Of a stretch of 18,134 nucleotides of DNA, positions 7,769-16,270 are shown piece by piece. Within the stretch, counting starts at the first letter, position 1. Each line of letters starts with the position of its first letter. The translations under genes were made by a program, and so were the position numbers. The notes beneath the pieces were generated by a model that saw only the letters and a program-made list of their open reading frames with translations, was not told the DNA's origin and made no database searches. Source of the DNA: an uncultured Bacteroidota bacterium. Lineage in GTDB: Bacteria > Bacteroidota > Bacteroidia > Bacteroidales > UBA12481. The stretch spans positions 1 through 18,134 of the forward strand of contig CAILAQ010000643.1 in the NCBI GenBank assembly GCA_903832165.1, written 5' to 3'.

Positions 7769-9018
7769 TGCTTTACGAACTCTTCACATGGTTAAACAGT
7801 CTGCACTTCCCAGGCGCCGGGGTGTTCCAGTACATCTCCTTCAGGTCGGCGATGGCACTGATTACCGCATTGATTGTTTCGATGCTGTTTGGGAAGAAAA
7901 TCATCAATTATCTGCGGGTTAAGCAGGTTGGAGAATCGGTACGCGATCTGGGCCTGGAAGGTCAGATGAGTAAGTCAGGTACCCCAACCATGGGCGGCAT
8001 TATTATTCTGGCTGCCATTCTTATTCCTACGCTGCTCTTCGCAAAACTCGATAATATATATATCATCATGATGCTCCTGACCACTGTGTGGCTCGGGCTT
8101 CTGGGTTTTCTCGATGATTATATCAAGGTATTCAAAAAGAATAAGGCCGGACTGGCTGCCAAATTTAAGATCGTCGGACAGGTAATCCTCGGGCTGATTA
8201 TCGGACTTACCATGTATTTCAATAAGGATGTTAAAGTTGGGGAGAAAATTCCCGTTAAACCCAGCGAAATCACAGCCAATGACAGTGTGGTGACTTCGGC
8301 CAGTCAGGATGGACTCACCTATAAATATGTTGAACACAGAGGCGCCACGACAACCATTCCGTTCCTGAAAAATAATGAATTCAATTACCACTGGTTCGTC
8401 GGCTGGACGGGTGACAAATCAAGGAATCTGGCATGGATCATCTTTGTTCTGGCCGTTATCCTGATCCTGACCTTTATCAGCAATGGCGCAAACCTCACCG
8501 ACGGACTGGATGGCCTGGCCACCGGTACCTCAGCTATTATCGGGGCAACACTCGGAATCCTCGCATACTTATCGGGTAACTATGAGCTTTCGCACTACCT
8601 GAATATCATGTATATACCTTACTCCGGTGAACTTGCCGTTTTTGTATCGGCATTTATCGGGGCAACCGTTGGCTTCCTGTGGTACAACTCTTATCCCGCC
8701 CAGGTATTCATGGGCGATACCGGGAGCCTGGCACTGGGCGGCATCATTGCGGTATTTGCCATTCTGATCCGCAAGGAACTCTTCATTCCAATCCTCTGCG
8801 GTGTGTTCATTATTGAGAATGTCTCCGTGATCCTGCAGGTTGGCTGGTTTAAATATACCCGCATTCGTTTCGGAACAGGCAGGCGGATTTTCCTGATGTC
8901 GCCACTGCATCACCATTTTCAGAAGAAAGGCTATTCTGAACCAAAAATCGTGACACGCTTCCTCATTTTTGGCCTTTTGCTCGCAGTAGTCACCATAGCT
9001 ACCCTAAAACTCAGATAA
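7768..9018 (+). CDS. mraY: Phospho-MurNAc-pentapeptide transferase MraY
   Basis: MraY is the integral membrane enzyme that moves phospho-MurNAc-pentapeptide from UDP to undecaprenyl phosphate, making lipid I. Catalytic and conserved motifs are D116-D117 in L-D-D-Y-I-K, N-L-T-D-G-L-D-G at 242-249, F-M-G-D-T-G-S-L-A-L-G-G, and H-H-H-F at 381-384. Many hydrophobic segments agree with the expected ten-helix topology. At 416 residues it is longer than the roughly 360 of E. coli. The extra part is a polar segment of about 50 residues (around 155-205) between membrane helices, typical of Bacteroidetes MraY. The start codon touches the octamer repeat described separately. Confidence 0.97.
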   Translation: MLYELFTWLNSLHFPGAGVFQYISFRSAMALITALIVSMLFGKKIINYLRVKQVGESVRDLGLEGQMSKSGTPTMGGIIILAAILIPTLLFAKLDNIYIIMMLLTTVWLGLLGFLDDYIKVFKKNKAGLAAKFKIVGQVILGLIIGLTMYFNKDVKVGEKIPVKPSEITANDSVVTSASQDGLTYKYVEHRGATTTIPFLKNNEFNYHWFVGWTGDKSRNLAWIIFVLAVILILTFISNGANLTDGLDGLATGTSAIIGATLGILAYLSGNYELSHYLNIMYIPYSGELAVFVSAFIGATVGFLWYNSYPAQVFMGDTGSLALGGIIAVFAILIRKELFIPILCGVFIIENVSVILQVGWFKYTRIRFGTGRRIFLMSPLHHHFQKKGYSEPKIVTRFLIFGLLLAVVTIATLKLR

Positions 9019-9020
9019 CC

Positions 9021-10358
9021 TTGGCAGACAAAATCGTCATATTGGGAGCAGGCGAAAGCGGAGTCGGATCAGCAATCCTGGCCCGGAAGCAGGGTTTCTC
9101 TGTCTGGGTCTCTGATGCCGGGAAAATCAAGCCGGAATATCGACAGATCCTGGAGGAGATGAACTTCGGTTTCGAGGAGGGCGGTCATACGGAATCCCTG
9201 ATACTCGATGCCTCTGCCGTGATCAAAAGCCCGGGAATTCCCGATAAGGCTCCGATGATCAAACTGCTGCATGAAAAAGGCATTCCGGTAATCTCCGAAC
9301 TTGAATTTGCCGCTCGGTATACCACTGCAAAATTGGTGTGCATTACCGGCTCAAACGGTAAAACCACCACTACCCTCATGACTTACCACATTCTTAAAAG
9401 TGCCGGTCTGAATGTGGGCCTGGCCGGGAATATCGGACAAAGTTTTGCCCGTCAGGTGGCTGAGCAGAATTTTGACACATACGTATTGGAAATATCAAGT
9501 TTTCAGTTAGATGGAATGTATGATTTCAGGGCCGATATTGCTGTCCTGATGAATATCACCCCGGATCATCTGGATCGGTATAATTATGAATTTCAGAATT
9601 ATGCCGATAGTAAATTCCGGATAATCCAAAACATGCGTCCCGAGGACCATTTTATATACTGCGGTGACGATCCTGTTGTCCGTGAGGAAATTTCAAAGAG
9701 GCAGATTATTCCACAGCAATTGCCATTTGGTTTCGATAAAGTATACAACCCGGGCGCCTGGGTAGAAGGCGATCAACTCAACATTGTCATTAATAATAAT
9801 CCTTTCAATATGTCAATATTTGATCTTTCCATGCAGGGTAAGCATAACGCTTACAATTCCATGGCTTCAGGAATTGCGTCCCGCGTGCTTGATATCAGAA
9901 AAGACACTATCCGTGAATGCCTTACCGATTTTCAGGGTGTGGAACATCGCCTCGAGCCGGTTATCAAGGTGCACGGTATCGAATTCATCAATGATTCCAA
10001 GGCAACCAACGTGAACTCCACCTGGTATGCCATGGAATCCATGAAGGGCAAGGTGGTCTGGATTGTGGGTGGAGTGGATAAGGGAAACGATTATTCAATC
10101 CTCGATTCACTGATCCGCGAAAAGGTCAGATCCATTGTTTGCCTGGGAAAGGATAATACCAAGATTCATGAGGCATTCGATAATATAATCGATACGGTCG
10201 TTGATTCGGATAATATGGAAGAAGCCGTCCGAACTGCCTACTACCTGGCCGAGGAGGGAAACATTGTCCTTCTTTCACCCTGCTGTGCCAGCTTCGACTT
10301 ATTTGAAAATTATGAAGATCGCGGCCGGCAATTCAAAAATGCCGTACGCAACCTTTGA
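9021..10358 (+). CDS. murD: UDP-MurNAc-L-alanine:D-glutamate ligase MurD
   Basis: MurD is the cytoplasmic Mur ligase that adds D-glutamate to UDP-MurNAc-L-Ala. The 445-residue protein has the N-terminal uridine-binding G-A-G-E-S-G-V-G, an ATP-binding G110-S-N-G-K-T-T, E-I-S-S-F-Q-L-D, N-I-T-P-D-H-L-D-R, H-R-L-E, N-D-S-K-A-T-N and a C-terminal L-L-S-P-C-C-A-S-F-D block, all in family order. Translation should start at TTG 9021, 2 bp after the mraY stop, since no ATG or GTG occurs upstream in frame and the next ATG, near residue 50, would remove the G-A-G-E-S-G motif. A 27-bp gap separates it from ftsW. Confidence 0.97.
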   Translation: MADKIVILGAGESGVGSAILARKQGFSVWVSDAGKIKPEYRQILEEMNFGFEEGGHTESLILDASAVIKSPGIPDKAPMIKLLHEKGIPVISELEFAARYTTAKLVCITGSNGKTTTTLMTYHILKSAGLNVGLAGNIGQSFARQVAEQNFDTYVLEISSFQLDGMYDFRADIAVLMNITPDHLDRYNYEFQNYADSKFRIIQNMRPEDHFIYCGDDPVVREEISKRQIIPQQLPFGFDKVYNPGAWVEGDQLNIVINNNPFNMSIFDLSMQGKHNAYNSMASGIASRVLDIRKDTIRECLTDFQGVEHRLEPVIKVHGIEFINDSKATNVNSTWYAMESMKGKVVWIVGGVDKGNDYSILDSLIREKVRSIVCLGKDNTKIHEAFDNIIDTVVDSDNMEEAVRTAYYLAEEGNIVLLSPCCASFDLFENYEDRGRQFKNAVRNL

Positions 10359-10385
10359 TTTATAATGAATTAACCAAATCGGGAT

Positions 10386-11531
10386 ATGCGCAACTTTCTG
10401 CAGGGTTTTAAAGGTGATCGGGTGATCTGGGTACTCATGGTATTCCTGACGATATATTCAGGATTGGCCGTGTCCAGCTCGGTTGCTGCCCTGGCTTTCC
10501 ATAACGGAGGAAATGTTACCACGCATATCGTCAGGCATATCATGTACCTGGCGTTTGGCTGGGTAATGCTTTATGCCTTCCATAAAGTACCATTCCGTTA
10601 TTACAATGCCGGAGCCAACCTTTTACTGGTGATTGCCGCGGTCCTTTTGGTTTTCACCCTCCTTTTCGGGGTGCATGTCAATGATGCTACGCGGTCGCTG
10701 AAAATACCGGTGTTCGGGACTTTCCAGACATCCGACTTTGCCAAGATCGCTCTGATCATTTTTGTTGCCCGCTTCCTTAGCCGGAATCAAACTGAAATAC
10801 AGGATTTTAAAAAGGGATTTTTACCTGTCGTAGCGTTTATCGGTATTATTTGCGGCCTGATCGCACCTGAGAACCTATCCACGGCAGCTATATTATTTCT
10901 CACTTGCATGGTGATGCTGTTTATTGGCCGTACGAAGCTCATGTACCTGCTGGGCCTCGCCGGAGCAGGTATCGTGCTTCTTGCATTCATTGTCATCATC
11001 GGTAAAACAACCAGTACCAGCGTTCGCGAACAGACGTGGCAAAACAGGATCACGCAGCATTTTTCAAGCGATTCCAACCCGGAAGAAAAATTCCAGTCGG
11101 ATAAAGCAAAAATAGCAATAGCCAACGGAGGCATGTTCGGAAAATTTGCCGGCCACAGCACCCAGCGCCGCTCTCTTCCGCAAGCATACTCCGATTTTAT
11201 TTTTGCCATTGTCATTGAAGAGTATGGATTCCTGTTCGGCGCATTGCCGCTGATGTTTATCTACCTGATATTACTCTACCGGGCGGGAGTGATCGTCCGG
11301 AAGTGTACCCGGTCCTTCCCCGCATTCCTGGTGGTTGGACTCACGGTGGGCCTGGTGATCCAGGCCATGGTAAACATGGGCGTATCATCCGGATTATTGC
11401 CTGTAACGGGCCAGCCGCTGCCATGGGTCAGCCGCGGAGGCACATCAATAATATTCACGGCCATGGCCATAGGGATGATCCTTGGCGTCAGCCGTTCACT
11501 TGACGAGGAGGGGGCAATTGCAGAAGAATAA
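10386..11531 (+). CDS. ftsW: Septal peptidoglycan glycosyltransferase FtsW
   Basis: FtsW is the SEDS-family polymerase that joins lipid II into septal glycan strands with FtsI. The 381-residue protein is very hydrophobic with many membrane segments. It shows the large loop with the conserved Y-S-D-F-I-F-A-I-V-I-E-E-Y-G, in which D270 is the expected catalytic aspartate, and the later block P-V-T-G-Q-P-L-P-W-V-S-R-G-G-T-S. That last block has arginine where many homologues have tyrosine or methionine (S-Y-G-G or S-M-G-G). RodA is a close relative, but the position between murD and murG supports FtsW. Its last 14 bp overlap the predicted murG start. Confidence 0.95.
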   Translation: MRNFLQGFKGDRVIWVLMVFLTIYSGLAVSSSVAALAFHNGGNVTTHIVRHIMYLAFGWVMLYAFHKVPFRYYNAGANLLLVIAAVLLVFTLLFGVHVNDATRSLKIPVFGTFQTSDFAKIALIIFVARFLSRNQTEIQDFKKGFLPVVAFIGIICGLIAPENLSTAAILFLTCMVMLFIGRTKLMYLLGLAGAGIVLLAFIVIIGKTTSTSVREQTWQNRITQHFSSDSNPEEKFQSDKAKIAIANGGMFGKFAGHSTQRRSLPQAYSDFIFAIVIEEYGFLFGALPLMFIYLILLYRAGVIVRKCTRSFPAFLVVGLTVGLVIQAMVNMGVSSGLLPVTGQPLPWVSRGGTSIIFTAMAIGMILGVSRSLDEEGAIAEE

Positions 11532-12705
11532 ACCATATCGCATTATTTTGAGCGGTGGCGGCACCGGCGGGCATATTTTCCCTGCCATTGCCATTGCCAA
11601 TGAACTCAGGGCGATTAATCCATCGGTGGAAATTCTTTTCGTTGGCGCCATCGGAAAAATGGAAATGGAAAAGGTTCCCCGTGCAGGATATAAAATCGTC
11701 GGATTGCCCGTATCGGCATTTCATCGCAGACTTTCGGCAAAAAATCTTCTCTTCCCCTTTAAATTGCTGGCAAGCATGATTAAGGCATCTCGCGTGGTTA
11801 GTGAATTTAAACCCGACCTGGTCATCGGTACCGGTGGTTTCGCCAGCGGACCGGTTCTTCGTGTGGCTGCCAGAAAAGGGATTCCAACTCTCGTGCAGGA
11901 ACAAAATTCATTCCCCGGAGTCACCAACCGGCTGCTGGCAAAAAAAGTCGGCGCCCTCTGCGTTGCCTATCCTGATATGGATCGGTGGTTCCCGGCTGAA
12001 AAGATTGTTGTTACCGGCAACCCGGTCCGCAAAGATCTCCGGATACCCGAAAGCCTTATGGCCAATGCAAAAGCCAGTTTCAAAATCACCGGTGAAAAAC
12101 CTGTAATACTGATATTCGGCGGAAGTCAGGGTGCCCGAACCCTCAATCAGAGCCTTTATGCTTCCATAGATAAAATTGCCAAAGCACCGGTTGATGTTAT
12201 CTGGCAGACAGGTACAACTTTCTATCAGACTGCAAAACAAGAGGTTGAAATGATGGGAGCGAAGAATATCCGGGTGATGGAATTCATCTATGATATGAAC
12301 TTCGCTTATGCACTCGCAAGCCTGGTGGTTGCCCGTTCAGGTGCAATTACCCTGTCGGAGCTTTCAGTTCTCGGAAAGCCTGCCATACTGGTTCCGCTGC
12401 CCAGTGCTGCCGAGAATCATCAGGCTAAAAATGCCCAAACATATGTCGATGCCGGAGCTGCAATGCTTGTCACCGACCATGATGCTCCTGAACAGCTGGT
12501 TAATGCCATGCTGGAACTGATAAACGACGCCCCCCGGCTCACTGAAATGGCCGCTAAAATGACCCGCTTCGCCAAACCCGATGCGGTCACCGAAATTGCC
12601 CAAGTGGCAATGAACCTCCTTTGTCATCCCCGCGAAGGCGGGGACCCCGTTCCTAACCACGAATCTCAAGGCGGGGACCCCGTCCCTAACCACGAATCTC
12701 ATTAA
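11518..12705 (+). CDS. murG: Lipid II synthase MurG with repeat-derived C-terminal tail
   Basis: MurG is the peripheral membrane GT-B glycosyltransferase that adds GlcNAc to lipid I on the inner face of the membrane. Motifs seen are G13-G-G-T-G-G-H-I-F-P22, F-G-G-S-Q-G-A at 200-206, the sugar-nucleotide region with S-G-A-I-T-L-S-E281-L, and A-A-E299-N-H-Q302. I favour TTG 11518, preceded by GAGGAGGGGG, because family proteins begin just before the first glycine loop; ATG at 11482 lies inside ftsW and would add 12 residues. This gives 395 residues. The last 27 (from C369) are not family sequence: they read C-H-P-R-E-G-G-D-P-V-P-N-H-E-S-Q followed by G-G-D-P-V-P-N-H-E-S-H, and come from an inserted repeat. 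The enzyme core looks intact. Confidence 0.94.
   Translation: MQKNKPYRIILSGGGTGGHIFPAIAIANELRAINPSVEILFVGAIGKMEMEKVPRAGYKIVGLPVSAFHRRLSAKNLLFPFKLLASMIKASRVVSEFKPDLVIGTGGFASGPVLRVAARKGIPTLVQEQNSFPGVTNRLLAKKVGALCVAYPDMDRWFPAEKIVVTGNPVRKDLRIPESLMANAKASFKITGEKPVILIFGGSQGARTLNQSLYASIDKIAKAPVDVIWQTGTTFYQTAKQEVEMMGAKNIRVMEFIYDMNFAYALASLVVARSGAITLSELSVLGKPAILVPLPSAAENHQAKNAQTYVDAGAAMLVTDHDAPEQLVNAMLELINDAPRLTEMAAKMTRFAKPDAVTEIAQVAMNLLCHPREGGDPVPNHESQGGDPVPNHESH
12622..12702 (+). repeat. Palindromic repeat plus 33-bp tandem duplication in the 3' end of murG
   Basis: The 3' end of murG contains an inverted repeat, TCCCCGC and GCGGGGA (12627-12633 and 12638-12644), a 7-bp GC stem with loop GAAG. This form of short palindrome, which when translated gives a H-P-R-E-G-G-D-P tail, is familiar as a dispersed repeat in bacterial genomes. 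A 33-bp unit then occurs twice in tandem (12637-12669 and 12670-12702), with 2 differences by hand count, and 33 bp equals 11 codons, so the frame is kept. The insertion supplies the last 27 codons. I cannot see from this window how many other copies the genome has. Confidence 0.85.
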
Positions 12706-12707
12706 TT

Positions 12708-14102
12708 ATGCTACTCGACCGCATTCAACGTGTTTATTTCCTCGGAATCGGGGGCATCGGAATGAGCTCCCTGGCAAGGTTCTTCCGTAGTCGCGGTATC
12801 GCCGTTGCAGGGTACGACCGGACACAGACGCCGTTAACCCGTGCGCTGGAAAAGGAAGGTGTCAATATACATTATACGGATAATCCCGATCTGATACCAT
12901 TTGTCGTCCGCAGTCACCCCTTTGAGCCGGAAACACTGATTATTTTCACTCCGGCCATGCCCAAGGATTCTCCGGAACTGAACTATTTCAACGAAAACAA
13001 CTATATCCTCCATAAAAGATCTGAAATCCTGGGATTGATCACCCGCTCCTATGATAGCCTGGCCGTAGCCGGAACGCATGGTAAGTCTACCGTTACCGCC
13101 ATGATTGCACAGATACTCATTGAATCCGGCGAAGGTTGTACCGCTTTTCTCGGTGCAATCAGCAAAAGCATAAACAGTAATCTGGTGCTCTCCGATACTT
13201 CCCGATGGGCAGTTGTGGAGGCTGACGAATTCGACCGGTCGTTCCTGCAGCTCAATCCCTATATGGCCTGTGTAACCTCGATGGATCCCGATCACCTGGA
13301 TATTTACGGTGATTACGAGACAATGATACAGGGCTTTACCGATTTCGTAAACCGGGTGAAGCCGGAGTCGAAATTGCTGTTTAAGCGAGGATTGTCGCTA
13401 AAACCCGATGCCCGCAAAAAGCAGGAAGTCTGTACCTACAGCCTCGATAATACCGAATCCGGTTTCTATGCGCGGAATATCCGCCAGGTTGAGCTCGGCT
13501 ATTGCTTTGATATGATCACTCCCGAAGGAATTGTGGCAGATATTCTCACCCGCATACCGGGAATTACCAATGTGGAAAATGCCGTGGCAGCCTCGGCTCT
13601 CACCTGGATGGCCGGAATCACCGAGGATGGCATCCGCAGGGGAATTGCTGCTTTTGAAGGCCTGGTGCGCCGCTTCGACCTCCGGTTCAGAAAAGCCGGT
13701 GTGGTTTATATCGATGATTATGCCCATCATCCCAATGAAATCAGTGCCTTGATCGGTTCCATACGGATGCTTTTCCCCAGTGCTAAAATCACAGGAATTT
13801 TCCAGCCGCACCTCTATTCGAGAACCAGGGATTTTGCCGATGGATTTGCTGAATCTCTTGGTAAACTGGATGAATTGATTCTTCTCGATCTCTATCCGGC
13901 TCGTGAACAGCCGATTCCGGGCGTGGATTCAAAAATGATTTTAGATCTCGTTAATCTGAATAATAAGAAGTTGTGTGCCAAAGCTGATCTGATCGGGATG
14001 CTTGATAATTACCAGCCGGAGGTCCTGCTGACTATCGGCGCCGGCGATATCGACACGCTTTGCGAACCCATCGTAAAATATCTGGAAGAGCATGTGGCGT
14101 AA
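12708..14102 (+). CDS. murC: UDP-MurNAc:L-alanine ligase MurC
   Basis: MurC is the first Mur ligase and attaches L-alanine to UDP-MurNAc with ATP in the cytoplasm. Its 464 residues carry the N-terminal G-I-G-G-I-G-M-S-S-L-A at about 14-24, the ATP-binding G122-T-H-G-K-S-T128 (with the histidine typical of MurC/Mpl), E-A-D-E-F-D-R-S-F, D-P-D-H-L-D-I-Y, R-R-F-D-L-R, D-D-Y-A-H-H-P-N-E and Q-P-H-L-Y-S-R-T. R-R-F and the murG neighbourhood favour MurC over Mpl. It starts at ATG 12708, 2 bp after murG, and overlaps ftsQ by 11 bp. In many bacteria murB or ddl follows; here ftsQ follows directly. Confidence 0.97.
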   Translation: MLLDRIQRVYFLGIGGIGMSSLARFFRSRGIAVAGYDRTQTPLTRALEKEGVNIHYTDNPDLIPFVVRSHPFEPETLIIFTPAMPKDSPELNYFNENNYILHKRSEILGLITRSYDSLAVAGTHGKSTVTAMIAQILIESGEGCTAFLGAISKSINSNLVLSDTSRWAVVEADEFDRSFLQLNPYMACVTSMDPDHLDIYGDYETMIQGFTDFVNRVKPESKLLFKRGLSLKPDARKKQEVCTYSLDNTESGFYARNIRQVELGYCFDMITPEGIVADILTRIPGITNVENAVAASALTWMAGITEDGIRRGIAAFEGLVRRFDLRFRKAGVVYIDDYAHHPNEISALIGSIRMLFPSAKITGIFQPHLYSRTRDFADGFAESLGKLDELILLDLYPAREQPIPGVDSKMILDLVNLNNKKLCAKADLIGMLDNYQPEVLLTIGAGDIDTLCEPIVKYLEEHVA

Positions 14103-14976
14103 GATTTTAAATATCAGCTCATGGGTTATACTGGCCGCGTACCTGGGTGTCAGCCTTTGGTTTACGGAGCAGCGGATGAAGAATCTCACATTCCGCCAGG
14201 TTACTGTAACTATCTCCGACAGCCTGCACAGCCATTTCATCACCCCGGCTGAAATTACCGAGGTCATGGCCATTAAAGGAATCCGTACCACAGGTAACCG
14301 GATGTCTGATCTGAATCGCGATGAAGTGAAAAATACTGTGAAAACCATTTCAGGTGTAAAAAATGCGGTGGTATACTCTACCCCCGACGGCACCCTCTTT
14401 ATCGAGGTTTCGCAGAGAACGCCCATGATGCGGTTTGTATCTCCCTTCAATTCATTTTATATCGATACAGAAGGGCGGGAGATGTCCCTGTCATCGCACT
14501 ACTCCGCCAGGGTGCTGGTAATAACCGGTGCAGGCGACAAGAAATTCCTGAAAGACAGTCTTTTCCCAGTGGTAAATGCAATCCGTAATGAGCCTTTCCT
14601 TGATGCCCTGATTGAGGAAATTACCGTTAATGCCGACCATACCCTGGAAATTCTTCCCCGGGTTGGTGATCAGCGCGTTCTTTTTGGCGATGCCGGGAAT
14701 TACGGCTGGAAACTCACCAAGCTGAAAGTTTTTTATCAGCAGGGCCTGCCGAATGTTGGCTGGGACCGCTACTCGAAGATCGACCTGAGGTTCAGTAACC
14801 AGGTTGTTGGTCGCAAATGGAGCGATCAGCAGCGCATGGACCGGGATTCGTTAAGGGCGACTATCGACACCACCTTTATCCTTAAACCGAAGAAGGGGGT
14901 TAACCCGTTGAAAATGGTAAAACCGGCTGCAAAAACGGTTGTGAAACCGATTGTAAAACCGATTAAGAAAGTCTGA
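14092..14976 (+). CDS. ftsQ: Cell division protein FtsQ
   Basis: FtsQ is a bitopic divisome protein that links early ring proteins to FtsL and FtsW/FtsI. The 294-residue protein has a short cytoplasmic start, one membrane segment at about 8-24, a POTRA-like region at about 36-105 with the pattern F-I-T-P-A-E-I and ending in a V-S-Q-R-T-P segment, and then the beta domain with W-D-R-Y-S-K-I-D-L-R-F-S-N-Q-V-V. Sequence similarity between FtsQ families is low, so the call leans on this order and on its place between murC and ftsA. The last 30 residues form a lysine/proline-rich periplasmic tail that includes a 12-bp direct repeat at 14941-14964. It ends 8 bp before ftsA. Confidence 0.93.
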   Translation: MWRKILNISSWVILAAYLGVSLWFTEQRMKNLTFRQVTVTISDSLHSHFITPAEITEVMAIKGIRTTGNRMSDLNRDEVKNTVKTISGVKNAVVYSTPDGTLFIEVSQRTPMMRFVSPFNSFYIDTEGREMSLSSHYSARVLVITGAGDKKFLKDSLFPVVNAIRNEPFLDALIEEITVNADHTLEILPRVGDQRVLFGDAGNYGWKLTKLKVFYQQGLPNVGWDRYSKIDLRFSNQVVGRKWSDQQRMDRDSLRATIDTTFILKPKKGVNPLKMVKPAAKTVVKPIVKPIKKV

Positions 14977-14984
14977 TAAATAAT

Positions 14985-16253
14985 ATGGCAAAAAAAATAG
15001 AAATTATTTCAGCGATTGATATCGGAACGACCAAGATCGTGGCCTTGATCGCGCGTAAAACTGAGGATGGCAAGTTTGAGATCCTGGGTTTGGGCAATGC
15101 ACCTTCAAGCGGCGTAAAACGCGGCGTGGTTGTACATATCGATGAAACTGTCAGCGCTATCGAGCTGGCTAAACAGCAGGCCGAGGAACAGTCAGGCTAT
15201 ACCATGAGTGAGGTATATGTGGGCATAGCCGGTCAGCATATCCGGAGCATGAAGAACCGCAATTCCAAATACCTCGATAACGAAGAGATTACCCAGGAGG
15301 ACGTTACCTATCTGCACGACCAGATGGCTAAAACACCACTGGATCCGGGTGATGAGATACTGCATGTGATTCCTCAAAGCTATATCGTTGATTCCGAGAC
15401 TGATGTCTGTAAGCCTGTGGGCATGTCGGGCCGGATGCTTGAAGCGAACTTTCATCTGGTGATCGGTAAGGTGGCTTCCGCGAGGAATATCTCGAAATGT
15501 ATTGAGCGCGTGGAACTGAAAGTGAAGAAGATGATCCTGGAGCCATTGGCCTCGGCCACAGCCGTGCTGACCGCTGATGAGCGTGAGGCAGGAGTCGTGC
15601 TGATCGATATCGGCGGAGGCACAACGGATATTGCCGTTTTTTATAACGATGTGGTCAGGCATACTGCAGTGATCCCTTTTGGCGGCAACGTGATTACCAA
15701 TGATATCAAGGAGGGGTGCTCAATATTGCTCCGTCAGGCAGAATCACTGAAGGTGCAGTTCGGATCGGCCATGGGAGATACAGCTGCCGATGATAAGGTG
15801 GTGACCATACCCGGCATCAGCGGTCGCGATGCACGCGAGATCTCCTTTAAGAACCTGGCATACATTATTCAGGCACGTATGGAAGAGATTCTGGATGCCG
15901 TGAATTATGAAATTGAGAATTCGGGATTTGCCGAGAAGGTAAGTGCGGGAATCGTAATCACTGGTGGAGGAGCAATGCTCAAGGGCTTACCTCAGCTGAT
16001 AAAATATAAAACCGGCTATGATGTCCGTGTTGGATATCCTAACCAGTTTCTTGCTGCAGATACAGATGAAAAAACCACCCAGCCACACTATTCAACCGGT
16101 ATCGGTCTGATTGTGGAAGGCGCAATAAGTGGTACAACAGCCGGAACCCGTCCGGGTTTTGCCTTCCGTAAAAAACAGCAGAATAGTACGCTGAAAGAGA
16201 AAATCCAGACAGGATGGCTAAGTTTTTTTAATGATACAAGTAATCGGTTATAA
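14985..16253 (+). CDS. ftsA: Cell division actin-like protein FtsA
   Basis: FtsA is the actin-like ATPase that tethers FtsZ filaments to the membrane and signals to the late divisome. The 422-residue protein shows the phosphate 1 loop A-I-D-I-G-T-T-K-I-V at 10-19, G-Q-H-I in the 1C/2 region, F-H-L-V-I-G-K-V-A-S, the phosphate 2 loop D208-I-G-G-G-T-T-D215, and the adenosine motif V-I-T-G-G-G-A-M-L-K-G-L. The C-terminal L-K-E-K-I-Q-T-G-W-L-S-F-F is a likely amphipathic membrane-targeting helix. It lies 17 bp before ftsZ, as in most dcw clusters. Confidence 0.97.
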   Translation: MAKKIEIISAIDIGTTKIVALIARKTEDGKFEILGLGNAPSSGVKRGVVVHIDETVSAIELAKQQAEEQSGYTMSEVYVGIAGQHIRSMKNRNSKYLDNEEITQEDVTYLHDQMAKTPLDPGDEILHVIPQSYIVDSETDVCKPVGMSGRMLEANFHLVIGKVASARNISKCIERVELKVKKMILEPLASATAVLTADEREAGVVLIDIGGGTTDIAVFYNDVVRHTAVIPFGGNVITNDIKEGCSILLRQAESLKVQFGSAMGDTAADDKVVTIPGISGRDAREISFKNLAYIIQARMEEILDAVNYEIENSGFAEKVSAGIVITGGGAMLKGLPQLIKYKTGYDVRVGYPNQFLAADTDEKTTQPHYSTGIGLIVEGAISGTTAGTRPGFAFRKKQQNSTLKEKIQTGWLSFFNDTSNRL

Positions 16254-16270
16254 CAAATAAATCTGACCCT

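Noticed and set aside
8230..8390. Polar insertion in MraY as a foreign domain
   Set aside because: A longer loop here is typical of Bacteroidetes MraY, and the catalytic motifs on both sides are intact.
10361..10366. TATAAT in the murD-ftsW gap as an internal promoter
   Set aside because: Bacteroidetes primary promoters do not use this -10 form, and no -33 partner was seen; an AT-rich 27-bp gap gives such matches by chance.
11482..11517. ATG 11482 as the murG start
   Set aside because: It would add 12 residues that MurG proteins lack and lies deeper in ftsW; TTG 11518 has a purine-rich GAGGAGGGGG in front.
12627..12644. GC hairpin as a transcription terminator between murG and murC
   Set aside because: It is inside the murG coding sequence, no T-run follows, and the operon clearly continues.
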